Below are positions 1 to 9,238 of a stretch of 64,000 nt of DNA, one piece after another. This stretch comes from Mesorhizobium sp. Pch-S. GTDB lineage: Bacteria > Pseudomonadota > Alphaproteobacteria > Rhizobiales > Rhizobiaceae. The stretch lies in the NCBI RefSeq assembly GCF_004136315.1, contig NZ_CP029562.1:3681501-3745500 (forward strand), in the 5' to 3' direction. How positions within the stretch are numbered: the stretch's first letter is position 1; every line of letters starts with the position of its first letter. A program made the translations under genes and the position numbers. A model generated the notes under the pieces. The model had not been told where the DNA came from and ran no database searches. It saw only the letters and a list, made by a program, of their open reading frames with translations.

Positions 1-116
1 CCTGCTTCCGCGGCACGCCTGGCGAACACCGCTCCGGACGGCCCGGATCCGATGATCAGGACATCGCAGTCGATCGGCTTTGGCGTGTCTGCCATGGCTG
101 TGTTTCCCGGGCTCAT
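1..116 (-). CDS. GMC-type or other FAD oxidoreductase, N-terminal fragment
   Basis: Only about 38 codons are in the window; the gene continues past the left edge. The minus-strand translation contains a dinucleotide-binding motif, GSGPSG, preceded by a hydrophobic strand (DVLIIGSGPSG), which is the usual N-terminus of FAD-dependent GMC oxidoreductases. The start at 116 lies 4 bases after the permease stop, so it is probably the last gene of the ABC transporter operon. An in-frame ATG at 95 with a GGGA upstream is an alternative start. The family assignment rests on the Rossmann motif alone plus the second GMC gene in this cluster, so the exact oxidoreductase type is uncertain. Confidence 0.6.
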   Translation of the reverse strand, partial: MSPGNTAMADTPKPIDCDVLIIGSGPSGAVFARRAAEA

Positions 117-120
117 TGTT

Positions 121-1128
121 TCATGCGCCCTTGAGATTGCGCCGCGCGCCATAGCGGGAGGCAAGGATGTTCAACAGCACCGCGGCGACGATGATGATGC
201 CGCTGACGACCGGCTGCAGGTACGAATTGATGCCCATCAGAACGAGGCCGTTGCCGATCAGGGAAATGACGAAGATGCCAAGCAGCGTCCCGAGGATCGA
301 ACCGCGCCCACCGGTCAATGCCGTGCCGCCGACCACGACGGCGGAAATGACACTGAATTCCAGGCCGCTGCGCGAAACACTGGCGTCGCCGACTCCGTTG
401 CGCGCGGTGAGCAGGATCGCGGTTATCGCGGCCAGGAAGCCGGCAATCACAAAGAGCATGACGCGGATGTTGCGCACCTTGATGCCGGCCAGATGCGCCG
501 CACTGGCATTGCCGCCGATGGCAAAGATCGAGCGTCCAAAAGCCGTCTTGCGACTGATGAAGGCAAACAGGCCGAACAGAACGAACATGATGATGGCCGA
601 GACCGGGATTCCCAGCAACTCCCCGCCCAACCAATCGAGGAAATCGTTCGGCGGAATGGTGACCGGGACGGAATCGGTAAGGTAAAGCGCAAGGCCTCCC
701 AGCGCGCTCCACAGACCCAGGGTGCCGATGAACGAAGGAACGTCGAAAAAGGCTCGCAGGATACCCGGCACTGCGCCGAGGGCACAGCCAATCAGGGCCG
801 TCATGAGGAAAGCCAGAACGATCGGCAATTCCTCCGACTTCAACAGAAAGGCGAAACAGACCGACAGGAACGCGACCATCGGGCCGACGCTGATATCGAT
901 TTCGCCCGAGATGATGATCAGCGTGGCGCCCCAGGCTGCGATACCGAAGGTGGCGGCATCGCGCAGGATCGAGACCTGGTTTCGGAACGTCAGGAAGTTG
1001 TTGGCGTAGAGGGTGAACGCCAGATAGAGCAGGGCAATCACCACCAGCAAGCCGATCTCGTTCATGCGCTGGAAATCGAGACGGCGCTTTGGCCTGGCGA
1101 CGTCGGTGGAGTATGTTGATGGGGCCAT
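121..1128 (-). CDS. Sugar ABC transporter permease, RbsC/XylH type
   Basis: A 335-residue inner-membrane protein with about nine to ten hydrophobic segments and the BPD_transp_2 pattern. It contains the NxFLTFRNQVSILRDAA region near residue 50, the GEIDISVGP segment near residue 90 and a glycine-rich GGTALTGGRGSILGT motif near residue 265, all typical of ribose/xylose-type permeases. It follows the ATPase gene by 12 bases and is followed by a FAD oxidoreductase 4 bases later, so it is in one operon with the ATPase and the binding protein upstream. The substrate is unknown. Confidence 0.93.
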   Translation of the reverse strand: MAPSTYSTDVARPKRRLDFQRMNEIGLLVVIALLYLAFTLYANNFLTFRNQVSILRDAATFGIAAWGATLIIISGEIDISVGPMVAFLSVCFAFLLKSEELPIVLAFLMTALIGCALGAVPGILRAFFDVPSFIGTLGLWSALGGLALYLTDSVPVTIPPNDFLDWLGGELLGIPVSAIIMFVLFGLFAFISRKTAFGRSIFAIGGNASAAHLAGIKVRNIRVMLFVIAGFLAAITAILLTARNGVGDASVSRSGLEFSVISAVVVGGTALTGGRGSILGTLLGIFVISLIGNGLVLMGINSYLQPVVSGIIIVAAVLLNILASRYGARRNLKGA

Positions 1129-1140
1129 GGTCCTGTCGCC

Positions 1141-2670
1141 TCAATGCGCTTGATCGGAGATGCTGGCTGTCATCAATGTGTCGGCACTGATGCCCGGAGC
1201 GACGAATTCCCCGACGATGCGTCCGTCGCGCAGCACCACCACGCGGTCACACACCTTCGGTAGCTCTTCGATCTCGCTGGAGACGAAGATGATGCTCTTG
1301 CCCTCCGCAGCGAGCGCACGGATGATTGCGTAGATCTGGCTTTTGGCCTCGACGTCGACGCCGCGTGTCGGCTCGTCGAGCAGCAACAGTCGCGAACCGG
1401 CATGGACCCAGCGGCCGATAACGATCTTCTGCTGGTTGCCGCCGGAAAGTGTGCCAATTGGCGTCGTCGTGTCCGGCGCCTTGACGCTCATACGCTCGAT
1501 GATCTGGCGCGTAGCGGCGGCCACCCGCCGCGCCGACAGCACACCGAAGGTGGTGACCTGTCCCGCATCGCTCATCACCGTGTTCTCGTCGATGCCGAGA
1601 AGCGGCACGATGCCGTCGTCCTTGCGGCTTTCGGGCGTCATGCCGAGCCCTCGTTTCAGCATGCCGGCCCAGTTCTCGTCTGTTACGTCGACTCCGTCGA
1701 GGACAACGCTGCCGGCATCGGCGCGCTCCTGACCTGCGATGATGCGGAGCAGCTCGGTGCGCCCCGACCCGAGCAAGCCGGCTATGCCAAGGACCTCGCC
1801 GCGCCTGAGATCGAAGCTGATATCGCGAAGTTTGGGCGGGTAGCTGATGTTGCGCACCGCCAGCAACGTGCCGCCCGCGCTGCGCGGTATCACCAGGTCG
1901 TCCTTCCTTTCGTCGTGGCCAAGCATCATGCGCACGATGTCGCTTGTGTCGGCGGTGCCGATGTCGAGGGTTGAAACGATGCGACCGTCGCGCATCACGC
2001 TCGCCGTGTCGGCGATCTCGCGGATTTCGTTCATGCGGTGGCTGACATAGATCAGGGCGATGCCGTGCTCGCGCATGCGGCGGACCGCCGAGAAAACCTG
2101 TTCAACCTCGGCCGCCGCCAGCGAACTCGTCGGCTCGTCGAGGATGACCATCTTCGGCTCACCCATCATGGCACGCGCGATCTCGACCAGCTGGCGTTCG
2201 GCCGGACTGAGTGCCGCGATCGTCGTGGCCGGATCGACGGAGAGACCGAGCAGGGCCAGGGCTTCTTCCGCTCGCCGTCGCATGCCCCGATGATCGAGAA
2301 CACCCCATCGACGGGGCCATGCTCCCAGGAACATGTTCTCTGCGATGCTGATGTCGCTGACCAGGCTGAGCTCCTGGTAAACGGAGCGCACGCCAAGAGC
2401 CGAAGCTTGGCGCGTGCGGTTTTCGCCATTCTGGTCCAGCGGTGTACCGACCAGGGTTACCGAGCCCCGGTCGGGCGTCTCGGCACCCGTCAGCAACCGG
2501 ATCAGGGTCGATTTTCCGGCGCCGTTCTTGCCGAGCAGCGCGCGTACCTCGCCCGGTTGCACGGTGAAGTCGACATGATCCAGCGCCACCACCCCGGCAT
2601 AGCGCTTCAAAGCGCCAGCGATGTGGGCGATGGGCTGGACTGGATGTCGCGATGCTGCGGATGCCGCCAT
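1141..2670 (-). CDS. Sugar ABC transporter ATP-binding protein, double-domain RbsA/MglA type
   Basis: A 509-residue protein made of two fused ABC ATPase domains, the length usual for the RbsA family. The first half has a Walker A GKNGAGKST at residues 47-55, a signature-like LSPAERQLVEIARA and Walker B VILDEPTSSL. The second half has the degenerate P-loop GLLGSGRTE, an intact LSGGNQQK signature and LLLLDEPTRGVD. It would energise uptake of a monosaccharide or polyol with the adjacent permease and binding protein. The start at 2670 is an ATG; the 88-base gap to the binding-protein gene holds a GC-rich imperfect hairpin that might lower expression of the membrane components. Confidence 0.95.
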   Translation of the reverse strand: MAASAASRHPVQPIAHIAGALKRYAGVVALDHVDFTVQPGEVRALLGKNGAGKSTLIRLLTGAETPDRGSVTLVGTPLDQNGENRTRQASALGVRSVYQELSLVSDISIAENMFLGAWPRRWGVLDHRGMRRRAEEALALLGLSVDPATTIAALSPAERQLVEIARAMMGEPKMVILDEPTSSLAAAEVEQVFSAVRRMREHGIALIYVSHRMNEIREIADTASVMRDGRIVSTLDIGTADTSDIVRMMLGHDERKDDLVIPRSAGGTLLAVRNISYPPKLRDISFDLRRGEVLGIAGLLGSGRTELLRIIAGQERADAGSVVLDGVDVTDENWAGMLKRGLGMTPESRKDDGIVPLLGIDENTVMSDAGQVTTFGVLSARRVAAATRQIIERMSVKAPDTTTPIGTLSGGNQQKIVIGRWVHAGSRLLLLDEPTRGVDVEAKSQIYAIIRALAAEGKSIIFVSSEIEELPKVCDRVVVLRDGRIVGEFVAPGISADTLMTASISDQAH

Positions 2671-2758
2671 GAGATTGTTTGCACGATAATGTGGATTTTG
2701 CCGTTGCCGGCGCGAGGAGGCGGGCCGGCATGCGTGAAGCCGAGCAACCTATCGCGTC

Positions 2759-3739
2759 TTACGGCAAGCCGTCGGGGTGCGCCTCCAGCCAGGCTTTTGC
2801 CTGGTCGGCGCTGGTATAGAGATCGATCGGATTCGGCACGATCAATTCGCCCCGAGGCTCCTTCTCGATTGCCTTGACCGCCTGCTGCAGTGCCAGTTTG
2901 CCCAGCGCCTGACCCGAGACGTCCACCGTGCCGCGCATCACGTCGCCGGCAATGATCTCCTGGGCGATCTCGGTGGTCATGTCCGAGCCGTAGGCATTCA
3001 TCTTGCCAACATTGTTGGTCTTGCGGATCGCCTTGGCCGCGCCGAGCGCGGCGCCGCCGGATTCGCCCCACAAGGCGTCCAGATCCGGGTTGGCGGTTAT
3101 GATCTTCTCGCCCGTCGAGATCGCCTTGTCGAGGATCGTAGCCTCCTGGTTGGCGACGATCTTGAAGCCCGGAACCTTCTCGCCGAGCGCCTTTTCGAAG
3201 CCGAGGCGGCGTTGCACGCAGACATCGACGAATTCGCAATTGAGGATGCCGATCTTCGGCGCGGTCTTACCTGCCTTGATGAAATCCGCAGCCGCGACCT
3301 CGCCGATCTTGTAGCCGAACTGGAAGGGATCGCCCACCGCATAGGCGTAGACGTATTCCTTCATGCTCTTTTCGTTGATGCAGGTGTTGTAGCAGACGAT
3401 CGGGATGCCGGCCTCGTGCGCACGCTTGACGGCACGCACCGAGCCGTCCGGTGATACTGCCGACAGGATGATGGCCTGCACGCCGGCCGAAACCAGGCGG
3501 TCGATGAACGATGCCTCCTTGCCGACATCGCCACCGGCATTGGTCTCGATGATCTGGACATTCTTGCCCAGTTCGCTGCCGCCGACCTGAACACCCTTGC
3601 GCACGCCGGCATAGAAACCCTGCGCGTCGAGATAGATGGCGCCGACGGTCAGTTCACCGTTCTCGGCAAAGGCCGGGTTGCCGGCAGTTGCTGTAGTCAG
3701 CGCAAGCGCTGCTACGGCTGTTTTGAGTTCCCTCAGCAA
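2759..3739 (-). CDS. Periplasmic sugar-binding protein (Peripla_BP_4 family)
   Basis: A 326-residue substrate-binding protein with a Sec signal peptide (hydrophobic run from about residue 8 to AFA near residue 25) followed by the two-lobed periplasmic-binding fold of ribose-type systems. Residues such as AIILSAVSPDGS and GIPIVCYNT are typical of the lobe boundaries. The start is a TTG at 3739 preceded by GGGAGGA at good spacing; no ATG lies nearby in frame. It is the first gene of the transporter operon and lies downstream of a GntR gene on the same strand. Ligand unknown. Confidence 0.93.
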   Translation of the reverse strand: MLRELKTAVAALALTTATAGNPAFAENGELTVGAIYLDAQGFYAGVRKGVQVGGSELGKNVQIIETNAGGDVGKEASFIDRLVSAGVQAIILSAVSPDGSVRAVKRAHEAGIPIVCYNTCINEKSMKEYVYAYAVGDPFQFGYKIGEVAAADFIKAGKTAPKIGILNCEFVDVCVQRRLGFEKALGEKVPGFKIVANQEATILDKAISTGEKIITANPDLDALWGESGGAALGAAKAIRKTNNVGKMNAYGSDMTTEIAQEIIAGDVMRGTVDVSGQALGKLALQQAVKAIEKEPRGELIVPNPIDLYTSADQAKAWLEAHPDGLP

Positions 3740-3828
3740 GTCGAAATCCTCCCTCTGATGACGCTGCTCCCTCAGCGCAGGGTCATCATGGCGGAAATCA
3801 ACATGCAGTCAACTGGTAATCTTGTAAG

Positions 3829-4608
3829 CTAAGTTGCCTTTTTCGCTTTTCTTGATTTGCCGACTGGCGTGTCGCGTTGAGTCCTGGCAGTGCCGAGGCT
3901 CTGCATGGCATCGTATGTGGTGCGGTTGATCGAACTCAGATGGGCCTGCATGGCAGCGGCAGCGGCATCGGCATCACGCGTGGCAAGTGCGTCGACAATG
4001 GCTTCGTGTTCGGCGGCGCTGCGATCGAGAACGCCCGGTGTCTGCGAGGCAACGCGGCGGTACTCCATGCCAAGTTCGTAGAGGCTGCGCGCCACCACTT
4101 CCATGAAAGGATTGCCGGCGATCTTCATGATCTGCTCGTGGAATTCCAGGTCGAGCACCCGGAAACCGACAGGGTCCCTGGTCAGGCTATGACCTGCGGC
4201 GACCATCTCGCGCAGCCGCGCCAGCGTTGCATTGTCGACGAGCGGTGCACCCAGGCGGATCAGTCCGACCTCGATGATAAGTCGCGACTGGTAGAGCGCA
4301 TTGACGTTGCTCTCGTCGAGGGAGATGACGAATTGCAGTGGTGCCAGCAGACGGGAGACCTCGAGGTCGGTGACATAGCAGCGTCCCCCCTGGCGGCTTT
4401 CCACCACTCCCATGATCGCGAGACCACGCAGTGCTTCGCGCACCACTGGCCGGCTGACCTGCAACGCCCCGGCCAGGTCGTTTTCCGAAGGCAGCACGTC
4501 GCCCGCCTTCAGGTTGCCTGATCGCACCAGTTCGAGCAGTTGGTTGGCTACCCGTTCGGCCGCTGCTGGGGCGCGCTGAAGCGGAATGATCTTTTCGAGT
4601 TGTTGCAT
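3829..4608 (-). CDS. GntR family transcriptional regulator, FadR/FCD subfamily
   Basis: With the ATG at 4608 (GGAGAG upstream) the product is 259 residues. It has an N-terminal winged helix containing LPSENDLAGALQVSRPVVREALRGL, the classic GntR helix-turn-helix in this short form (the first 20 residues of it are diagnostic), followed by an all-helical FCD ligand-binding domain ending near AAMQAHL. An upstream TTG would add 27 residues but has no clear ribosome site. It sits between the zinc alcohol dehydrogenase gene and the sugar-binding-protein gene, so it probably controls the transporter operon downstream, the catabolic operon upstream, or both. Confidence 0.92.
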   Translation of the reverse strand: MQQLEKIIPLQRAPAAAERVANQLLELVRSGNLKAGDVLPSENDLAGALQVSRPVVREALRGLAIMGVVESRQGGRCYVTDLEVSRLLAPLQFVISLDESNVNALYQSRLIIEVGLIRLGAPLVDNATLARLREMVAAGHSLTRDPVGFRVLDLEFHEQIMKIAGNPFMEVVARSLYELGMEYRRVASQTPGVLDRSAAEHEAIVDALATRDADAAAAAMQAHLSSINRTTYDAMQSLGTARTQRDTPVGKSRKAKKAT

Positions 4609-4742
4609 CTGGCTCTCCGCATCTCTGGCCGCAACCGGAAGCGGCGCGTCTCTGCCTGCAAGGGTGAAGGCAAGGGCGCGATTCTGCAATCTGCAAACTT
4701 GTCTGGCAAGAAGTGATGTTGTGACCTGTAACGCCGCGACCG

Positions 4743-5789
4743 TCAGTCGAAGGCGATGATCACCTTGCCGGACTTGCCACCGGCCATCAGCTGATAGGCC
4801 TGCGGCGCGCGTTCAAGCGGAAAGGCATCGGTAATGATATCATGCGGATGCAGCCCCCAGGCCTCGAGATCCTCGCAACACTGATCCATGTTGTGCACGC
4901 TGGTCACCCATGAGCCGTAGATGGTGCGCTGCCGGTGCAGAAGATCATCGCTGACGTCGAACTCGACTGGGCCGGTCTCACCGATGTAAACGCAACGCCC
5001 CCAGGTCCGGGTGGACTGCAAGGCCATGAGCCGGCCTCGTGGATTGCCCGAGCAGTCTATGGTTACGCCGGCGCCGCCCCTGGTCAGGGCCTCGATCTCG
5101 CCAAGGGTATCCGGGCCGGCCGGCAATCCGTGATCCAGCAGTCCCAGCCGGTGCGCTGTCTCGACGCGGTCCGCCTGGGTGTCGACGCCGATGACGAGCC
5201 GCGCGCCACGCCCCTTGGCCAGCATAAGCGCCGCCATCCCGACCGGTCCTAGTCCCACCACGACGACGGCGTCACCGCCCGACACATTGCCACGCAGAAC
5301 CGCCTCGTAGGCGGTGCCGACACCGCAGGAGATGAAGCAGCCGTCCCGGTAGCTCAAGGCGTCCGGCAGGTGCACGAGGTCCCGCTCGTCGGCAACCAGA
5401 TATTCAGCGTGGCCGCCGTCGCGCTGCCAGCCATAGGCCGCGCGCTGGGGATCGGTACAGGAGATCTGGAACCCCTTGCGGCAGTTGCGGCAGAAGCCGC
5501 AGCCGGAGATATGATACACCGCGACGCGATCGCCCGGCTTGAAATGACGGCAGCCGGCACCGAGTTCGACAACCTGACCAGCGGGTTCGTGGCCAGCGAC
5601 GACGCCTTGATAGGATGTGCGTGGGTCGTCGCCGAGATGGCGATGGTAGATGTAGTGGATGTCGCTGCCGCAGATGCCGGACGCCTTCATCCTGAGAAGC
5701 ACCTGGCCGATACCGGGAACCGGCCGTCTGATTTCACGCAGGTCGACGGTCGAATCTCCCGGCAGGTATGCGGCCAGCATCGTCTCCAT
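4743..5789 (-). CDS. Zinc-dependent alcohol/polyol dehydrogenase (MDR family)
   Basis: A 348-residue medium-chain dehydrogenase. Catalytic zinc ligands are visible as C40 (ICGSD) and H67-E68 (GHEP); the structural zinc lobe has C97, C100, C103 and C111. A Rossmann motif, VVVGLGPVGM, binds NAD(P). The ATG at 5789 is preceded by AGGAG; longer upstream reading is the shadow of the SDR gene. It is the last gene of the eight-gene catabolic operon, following an SDR gene by 11 bases. The family oxidises secondary alcohols of polyols such as sorbitol, threonine or galactitol; the substrate here is unknown. Confidence 0.93.
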   Translation of the reverse strand: METMLAAYLPGDSTVDLREIRRPVPGIGQVLLRMKASGICGSDIHYIYHRHLGDDPRTSYQGVVAGHEPAGQVVELGAGCRHFKPGDRVAVYHISGCGFCRNCRKGFQISCTDPQRAAYGWQRDGGHAEYLVADERDLVHLPDALSYRDGCFISCGVGTAYEAVLRGNVSGGDAVVVVGLGPVGMAALMLAKGRGARLVIGVDTQADRVETAHRLGLLDHGLPAGPDTLGEIEALTRGGAGVTIDCSGNPRGRLMALQSTRTWGRCVYIGETGPVEFDVSDDLLHRQRTIYGSWVTSVHNMDQCCEDLEAWGLHPHDIITDAFPLERAPQAYQLMAGGKSGKVIIAFD

Positions 5790-5800
5790 GTCGCGAACTC

Positions 5801-6556
5801 CTACCCTGCCACCTTGGCCATGAAATCCGCGTCGCGGATGTCCACCATTGTTCCGGCCCGGTCGTCGCCGGCACCCGAGGCGAGCCAGGCGATCGCACCT
5901 GCCGAGACCCTGGGGTCGGCGAGCCGTTCCTGCGGTATCTGCGACACTTCGTTGATGCCGGCGGCGCGGATGCTCGCCTGCATGGCCGTGTCGACCAGGC
6001 CGGGCGCGATGCCGAAACAGCGTATGCCATGGGCCTTGCCCTCTTCGTCGATTGACCGCGTCAGCATCAGCAACGCTGCCTTGCTCGAGCAGTAGGCGGC
6101 CCAGCCGTGCATCGGTCGGGATGCCGCCCCCGAAAGCAGGTTGACGATGCGTCCATGTCCGGCGAAATGCCGCCAAGCGGCATTCGTCACGGCGGCCGCG
6201 CCCGAAACGTTTATCCGCATCGCCTGGTCGAACTTTTCCGGATCGAGATCGGCGATCGTGGACATCGGCTCGATCGTCGCGGCATTGTTGACGACGATGT
6301 CAAGCCGCCCAAGCCGTTCTGCGATGTCGTCGATACGCCCCCTGACGGCCGCAAGATCGGCAACATCCAGTGCGGCATCGAACGCGCGGCCGCCTTCCGC
6401 CTTGATGGCTTCGATCACCGCAGCGCAATCCCCGGCCTTGCGGCCGCACACCGCCACGTTCGCGCCGGCCCTGGCCAAGGCCGAGGCTGTCGCGGCACCG
6501 ATACCGTGGCGCGCACCTGTGACCAGAGCGCTCTTGCCCGCCAGATCTACTTTCAT
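5801..6556 (-). CDS. Short-chain dehydrogenase/reductase (first of a pair)
   Basis: A 251-residue classical SDR. The cofactor motif TGARHGIG is at residues 13-20, the NNAA motif follows near residue 90 and the catalytic YCSSK lies near residue 155 after a Ser-rich strand. The C-terminal region is a little unusual, ending in MAKVAG without the standard YxxG-GG segment. It overlaps the upstream SDR gene by four bases (ATGA), which implies translational coupling. In this operon it likely oxidises or reduces a sugar or polyol hydroxyl; the specific substrate cannot be read from the sequence. Confidence 0.92.
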   Translation of the reverse strand: MKVDLAGKSALVTGARHGIGAATASALARAGANVAVCGRKAGDCAAVIEAIKAEGGRAFDAALDVADLAAVRGRIDDIAERLGRLDIVVNNAATIEPMSTIADLDPEKFDQAMRINVSGAAAVTNAAWRHFAGHGRIVNLLSGAASRPMHGWAAYCSSKAALLMLTRSIDEEGKAHGIRCFGIAPGLVDTAMQASIRAAGINEVSQIPQERLADPRVSAGAIAWLASGAGDDRAGTMVDIRDADFMAKVAG

Positions 6557-7359
6557 GAGAGTGCCTCAATCGCGTCGAGAACGGTCTGGCGGTCGGGCGA
6601 GACACCATAGGCCTGGAAACCGCCGGTGATCGAGATCACCTCGCCGGTGACGAAATCCGCATCGGGGCCGAGCAGCCAGGATACCGCCCCGGCGACATCC
6701 TCTGGCTTGCACCAGCGCCCAAGCGGGATCGAGCCGACGACCTGCCTTTCAAACGCGTCCCAATCCTTGCCGAGCTTTTCCGCCTTTCTGCGGAAAGCTG
6801 CCTCCATGCCCGTGCCGATGCCGACATGACCAGGGGCAACGGCGTTCACACGTACTCCGGTTGCCGCCATCTCGACGGCGAGGCATTGCGTCAGTGCCGC
6901 CACCGCATTCTTCGATGCCATGTAGACGGAGGAGAATGGATTGCCATAGCCAAGTCGCGTCACGATGTTGACGATATGGCCGTGGCCCTGGCGGCCCATC
7001 ACGCGCGCCGCTTCGCGGCACATCAGAAAAGTGCCACGCGCATTGACGGTGTGGATGCGATCCCAATCCTCCGCCGTGGTCTCGACCACCAGGCTCTGCA
7101 TGTGAATGCCGGCATTGTTGACTACCGCGGCAAGTTCGCCATGTGCCCGCGTTACACTGTCTACCGTCGAAACGATGGAGGCCTCGTCGGCGATGTCGAG
7201 AACGTGCCAGTCCGCGGAGATCGCCGCCGCTGCCTTGCGTGCCGCTTCGGCGTTTCGATCCGCGATGACCACAGTGAAGCCGTCCGCCTTGAGGCGGGTC
7301 GCAATGGCAAGTCCGATGCCGCCGGCGCCGCCGGTTACGAGGGCGGTCCTGTTGCTCAT
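6553..7359 (-). CDS. Short-chain dehydrogenase/reductase (second of a pair)
   Basis: A 268-residue classical SDR with cofactor motif TGGAGGIG at residues 9-16, NNAG near residue 85 and catalytic YMASK near residue 150. The C-terminus has the usual FVTGEVISITGGF segment. It overlaps both neighbours by four bases (ATGA at 7356-7359 and at 6553-6556), so three genes are translationally coupled. The neighbouring SDR is clearly divergent from it, so the pair is more likely two successive oxidation steps or two subunits than a recent duplication. Confidence 0.93.
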   Translation of the reverse strand: MSNRTALVTGGAGGIGLAIATRLKADGFTVVIADRNAEAARKAAAAISADWHVLDIADEASIVSTVDSVTRAHGELAAVVNNAGIHMQSLVVETTAEDWDRIHTVNARGTFLMCREAARVMGRQGHGHIVNIVTRLGYGNPFSSVYMASKNAVAALTQCLAVEMAATGVRVNAVAPGHVGIGTGMEAAFRRKAEKLGKDWDAFERQVVGSIPLGRWCKPEDVAGAVSWLLGPDADFVTGEVISITGGFQAYGVSPDRQTVLDAIEALS

Positions 7360-8174
7360 GCAGCCCTCCAGGCACGGAAGAGATCGCGCATCTTGATCGT
7401 CTCGGACATCACGTCATCGTGCAGCGTGTCGAAATAGTCCTGGTGCACGTATTCGCTGGCGACATAGCCGTCGAAGCCGGCTTGCCGGAAGGCCGCGAAC
7501 ATCGCCGGAAAATTCAAGGTGCCCTGATCCATCTTGGCCTGCAAAGCGCCGGGTCTGGCCTGGCGCAGATGGGCGTGGCCTAGCCATGGGATCAGCATGT
7601 CGATTTCTTCCTGCCGGTAACCGCTGACAGCGAAATGGGCATAGTCGAGCGCCAGCTTCACCCCTGGTGCGCGCGCGCACATTTCAGCCGTGAGGGCAGG
7701 GGTCTCGAGATAGGAATGAACATGCGGCTCGACGCAGACCTCTATGCCCGCTTCCTGCCCTGCCTCCACCAGCGGTTTCAGAGATTCCACGGTCTCGCCG
7801 AGGGCGTCGTTGCGTGTCTGGCTACCGTTGATCACACCCGGAAGGATGAACACGGTTGGTGCGCCCGCCGCCTTGCAGAATTTCAGCACCTGCTTGAAGT
7901 CGGCCAGGTTTTCGTCGCGATGACCCGGCAAGGCTAGGTTGCGCTCGCCGAGCGAGTTTCCGAAGAGATGATAGAGATTGGAGACCGGCAATGGCAGCCT
8001 TGATGCGATCTCGTGACCGTAGGCTTCGGGAGCCTGCAAAAGCCGGGCCTTGTCGAGGGCCGAGCGGTAGAAGTAGCCGATGTCGAGCCCCTCCATGCCG
8101 ATCGCCTTTGCAACAGCCGCGACCTCGTCCAGCGTCAGGAGGGGAAACGACCAGCTGGTGATGCTCAACTTCAT
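7356..8174 (-). CDS. Sugar phosphate isomerase/epimerase, TIM-barrel (AP endonuclease 2 family)
   Basis: A 272-residue Xyl-isomerase-like TIM barrel. It shows the barrel features of the family: MKLSITSWSFPLLTLDEV at the start, an acidic metal site strand IEVCVEPHVHSY, LALDYAHFAVSG, and GYVASEYVHQDYF near the end. Family members isomerise or epimerise keto-sugars or inosose-type rings, usually with a divalent metal. It is four bases downstream of the Gfo/Idh/MocA gene and overlaps the SDR gene by four bases. The combination with Gfo/Idh/MocA is typical of inositol and unusual-sugar catabolism, but no Iol enzyme is present in the window. Confidence 0.88.
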   Translation of the reverse strand: MKLSITSWSFPLLTLDEVAAVAKAIGMEGLDIGYFYRSALDKARLLQAPEAYGHEIASRLPLPVSNLYHLFGNSLGERNLALPGHRDENLADFKQVLKFCKAAGAPTVFILPGVINGSQTRNDALGETVESLKPLVEAGQEAGIEVCVEPHVHSYLETPALTAEMCARAPGVKLALDYAHFAVSGYRQEEIDMLIPWLGHAHLRQARPGALQAKMDQGTLNFPAMFAAFRQAGFDGYVASEYVHQDYFDTLHDDVMSETIKMRDLFRAWRAA

Positions 8175-8177
8175 GAC

Positions 8178-9224
8178 TCAGACTTCCTCCATCCGCCCGG
8201 ATCCGGCCGAGCGGTACATTGCATCGAGCACGGCGGTTGCACGCAGACCAATGGTGCCGTCCGCCGGGTTGACGACATCCTTGCCGCGGCAGAGGTCGAC
8301 GAGCCGCGTGATCGGCTCGACCTGTTCGTAAGCGCCGGCATCCGGCTCCAATGTTTCGACATGCGCCCTGCCGTCATGACGAACCACTTCGACACGTGCC
8401 CGTTCGATGTCGAACAACAACATGCCCTCTGTGCCGAACACACGGATATCGAGCTGGAAGCCGCGCGATTTGGGAACCGTCGCCGACCCCGACAGCACCG
8501 CGGTTGCACCGTTGGCGAACTCCAGCACTGCCGCGTCGTAGAAGTCCACGCCGGCGGGGGACAGCCCGGTCCTGGCGAAGACGCGCTTCGGTTCGAGGTC
8601 GACAAGGCGAAACAGCACACCCAGGCCGTGGGTGAGCTGACCCCAGCCATAACCACCGGAACGCTTCGGATCCGCCCAGGTCGATGTCGGGGGACGAAAC
8701 AGGTGATCCTTTGTCTCGACCATCGGCTCACCACCGAAAAGATCGGTGAGCGCCGACGCCATCTGTGCGACGACATGGCGAACTTCACCGATCCAGCCGT
8801 CCTGAACGAGCCTGTGGGCGGTCTCGGTCATCGCCTTGTAGTTCCAGCCATAGGGCATGATGATTTCGCCGCCCCTGGCAGCGGCCAGCGCGACCAGAGC
8901 GCGCGCGTCGGCGGCCGACGTCGCCATGGGCTTTTCGATCAACACCTTCAGCCCGCGCTCGAGCGCCAGCTTCGCGTGCTCGGCATGCAGCACATGCGGG
9001 GAGGCGACGACCACCCCGTGCAGTTGCTCGGCATCCAGCATTTCGCGCGCGTCGCGATAGGTGCGAGGCAAGTCGAAGGTCTTCGATACTGTCTCCAGCC
9101 CTTCGGGATCGGGGCGATTGATGGCGATGATGTCGACATGCGGGTTGGCGATCAATGCGGGGATATGGCTCAGGGTCGCCCACCAGCCCGCACCGATGAT
9201 GCCGATATTGACCTTTTCAGGCAT
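8178..9224 (-). CDS. Gfo/Idh/MocA family oxidoreductase
   Basis: A 348-residue NAD(P)-dependent sugar dehydrogenase family protein. The N-terminal Rossmann motif is GIIGAGWWA at residues 8-16, and the family EKP motif is present in VLIEKPMATS near residue 97. The C-terminal alpha/beta domain follows. It lies 14 bases after the 2-hydroxyacid dehydrogenase gene in the same operon. Relatives oxidise a hydroxyl of inositols, glucose, or sugar nucleotides; a specific substrate cannot be inferred here. Confidence 0.92.
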   Translation of the reverse strand: MPEKVNIGIIGAGWWATLSHIPALIANPHVDIIAINRPDPEGLETVSKTFDLPRTYRDAREMLDAEQLHGVVVASPHVLHAEHAKLALERGLKVLIEKPMATSAADARALVALAAARGGEIIMPYGWNYKAMTETAHRLVQDGWIGEVRHVVAQMASALTDLFGGEPMVETKDHLFRPPTSTWADPKRSGGYGWGQLTHGLGVLFRLVDLEPKRVFARTGLSPAGVDFYDAAVLEFANGATAVLSGSATVPKSRGFQLDIRVFGTEGMLLFDIERARVEVVRHDGRAHVETLEPDAGAYEQVEPITRLVDLCRGKDVVNPADGTIGLRATAVLDAMYRSAGSGRMEEV

Positions 9225-9238
9225 GAGCTTCCTCCTGC

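Noticed and set aside
4698..4710. CTTGTCTGGCAAG near the second GntR gene as a possible operator
   Set aside because: Only four-base arms and an imperfect core, so too weak to annotate.
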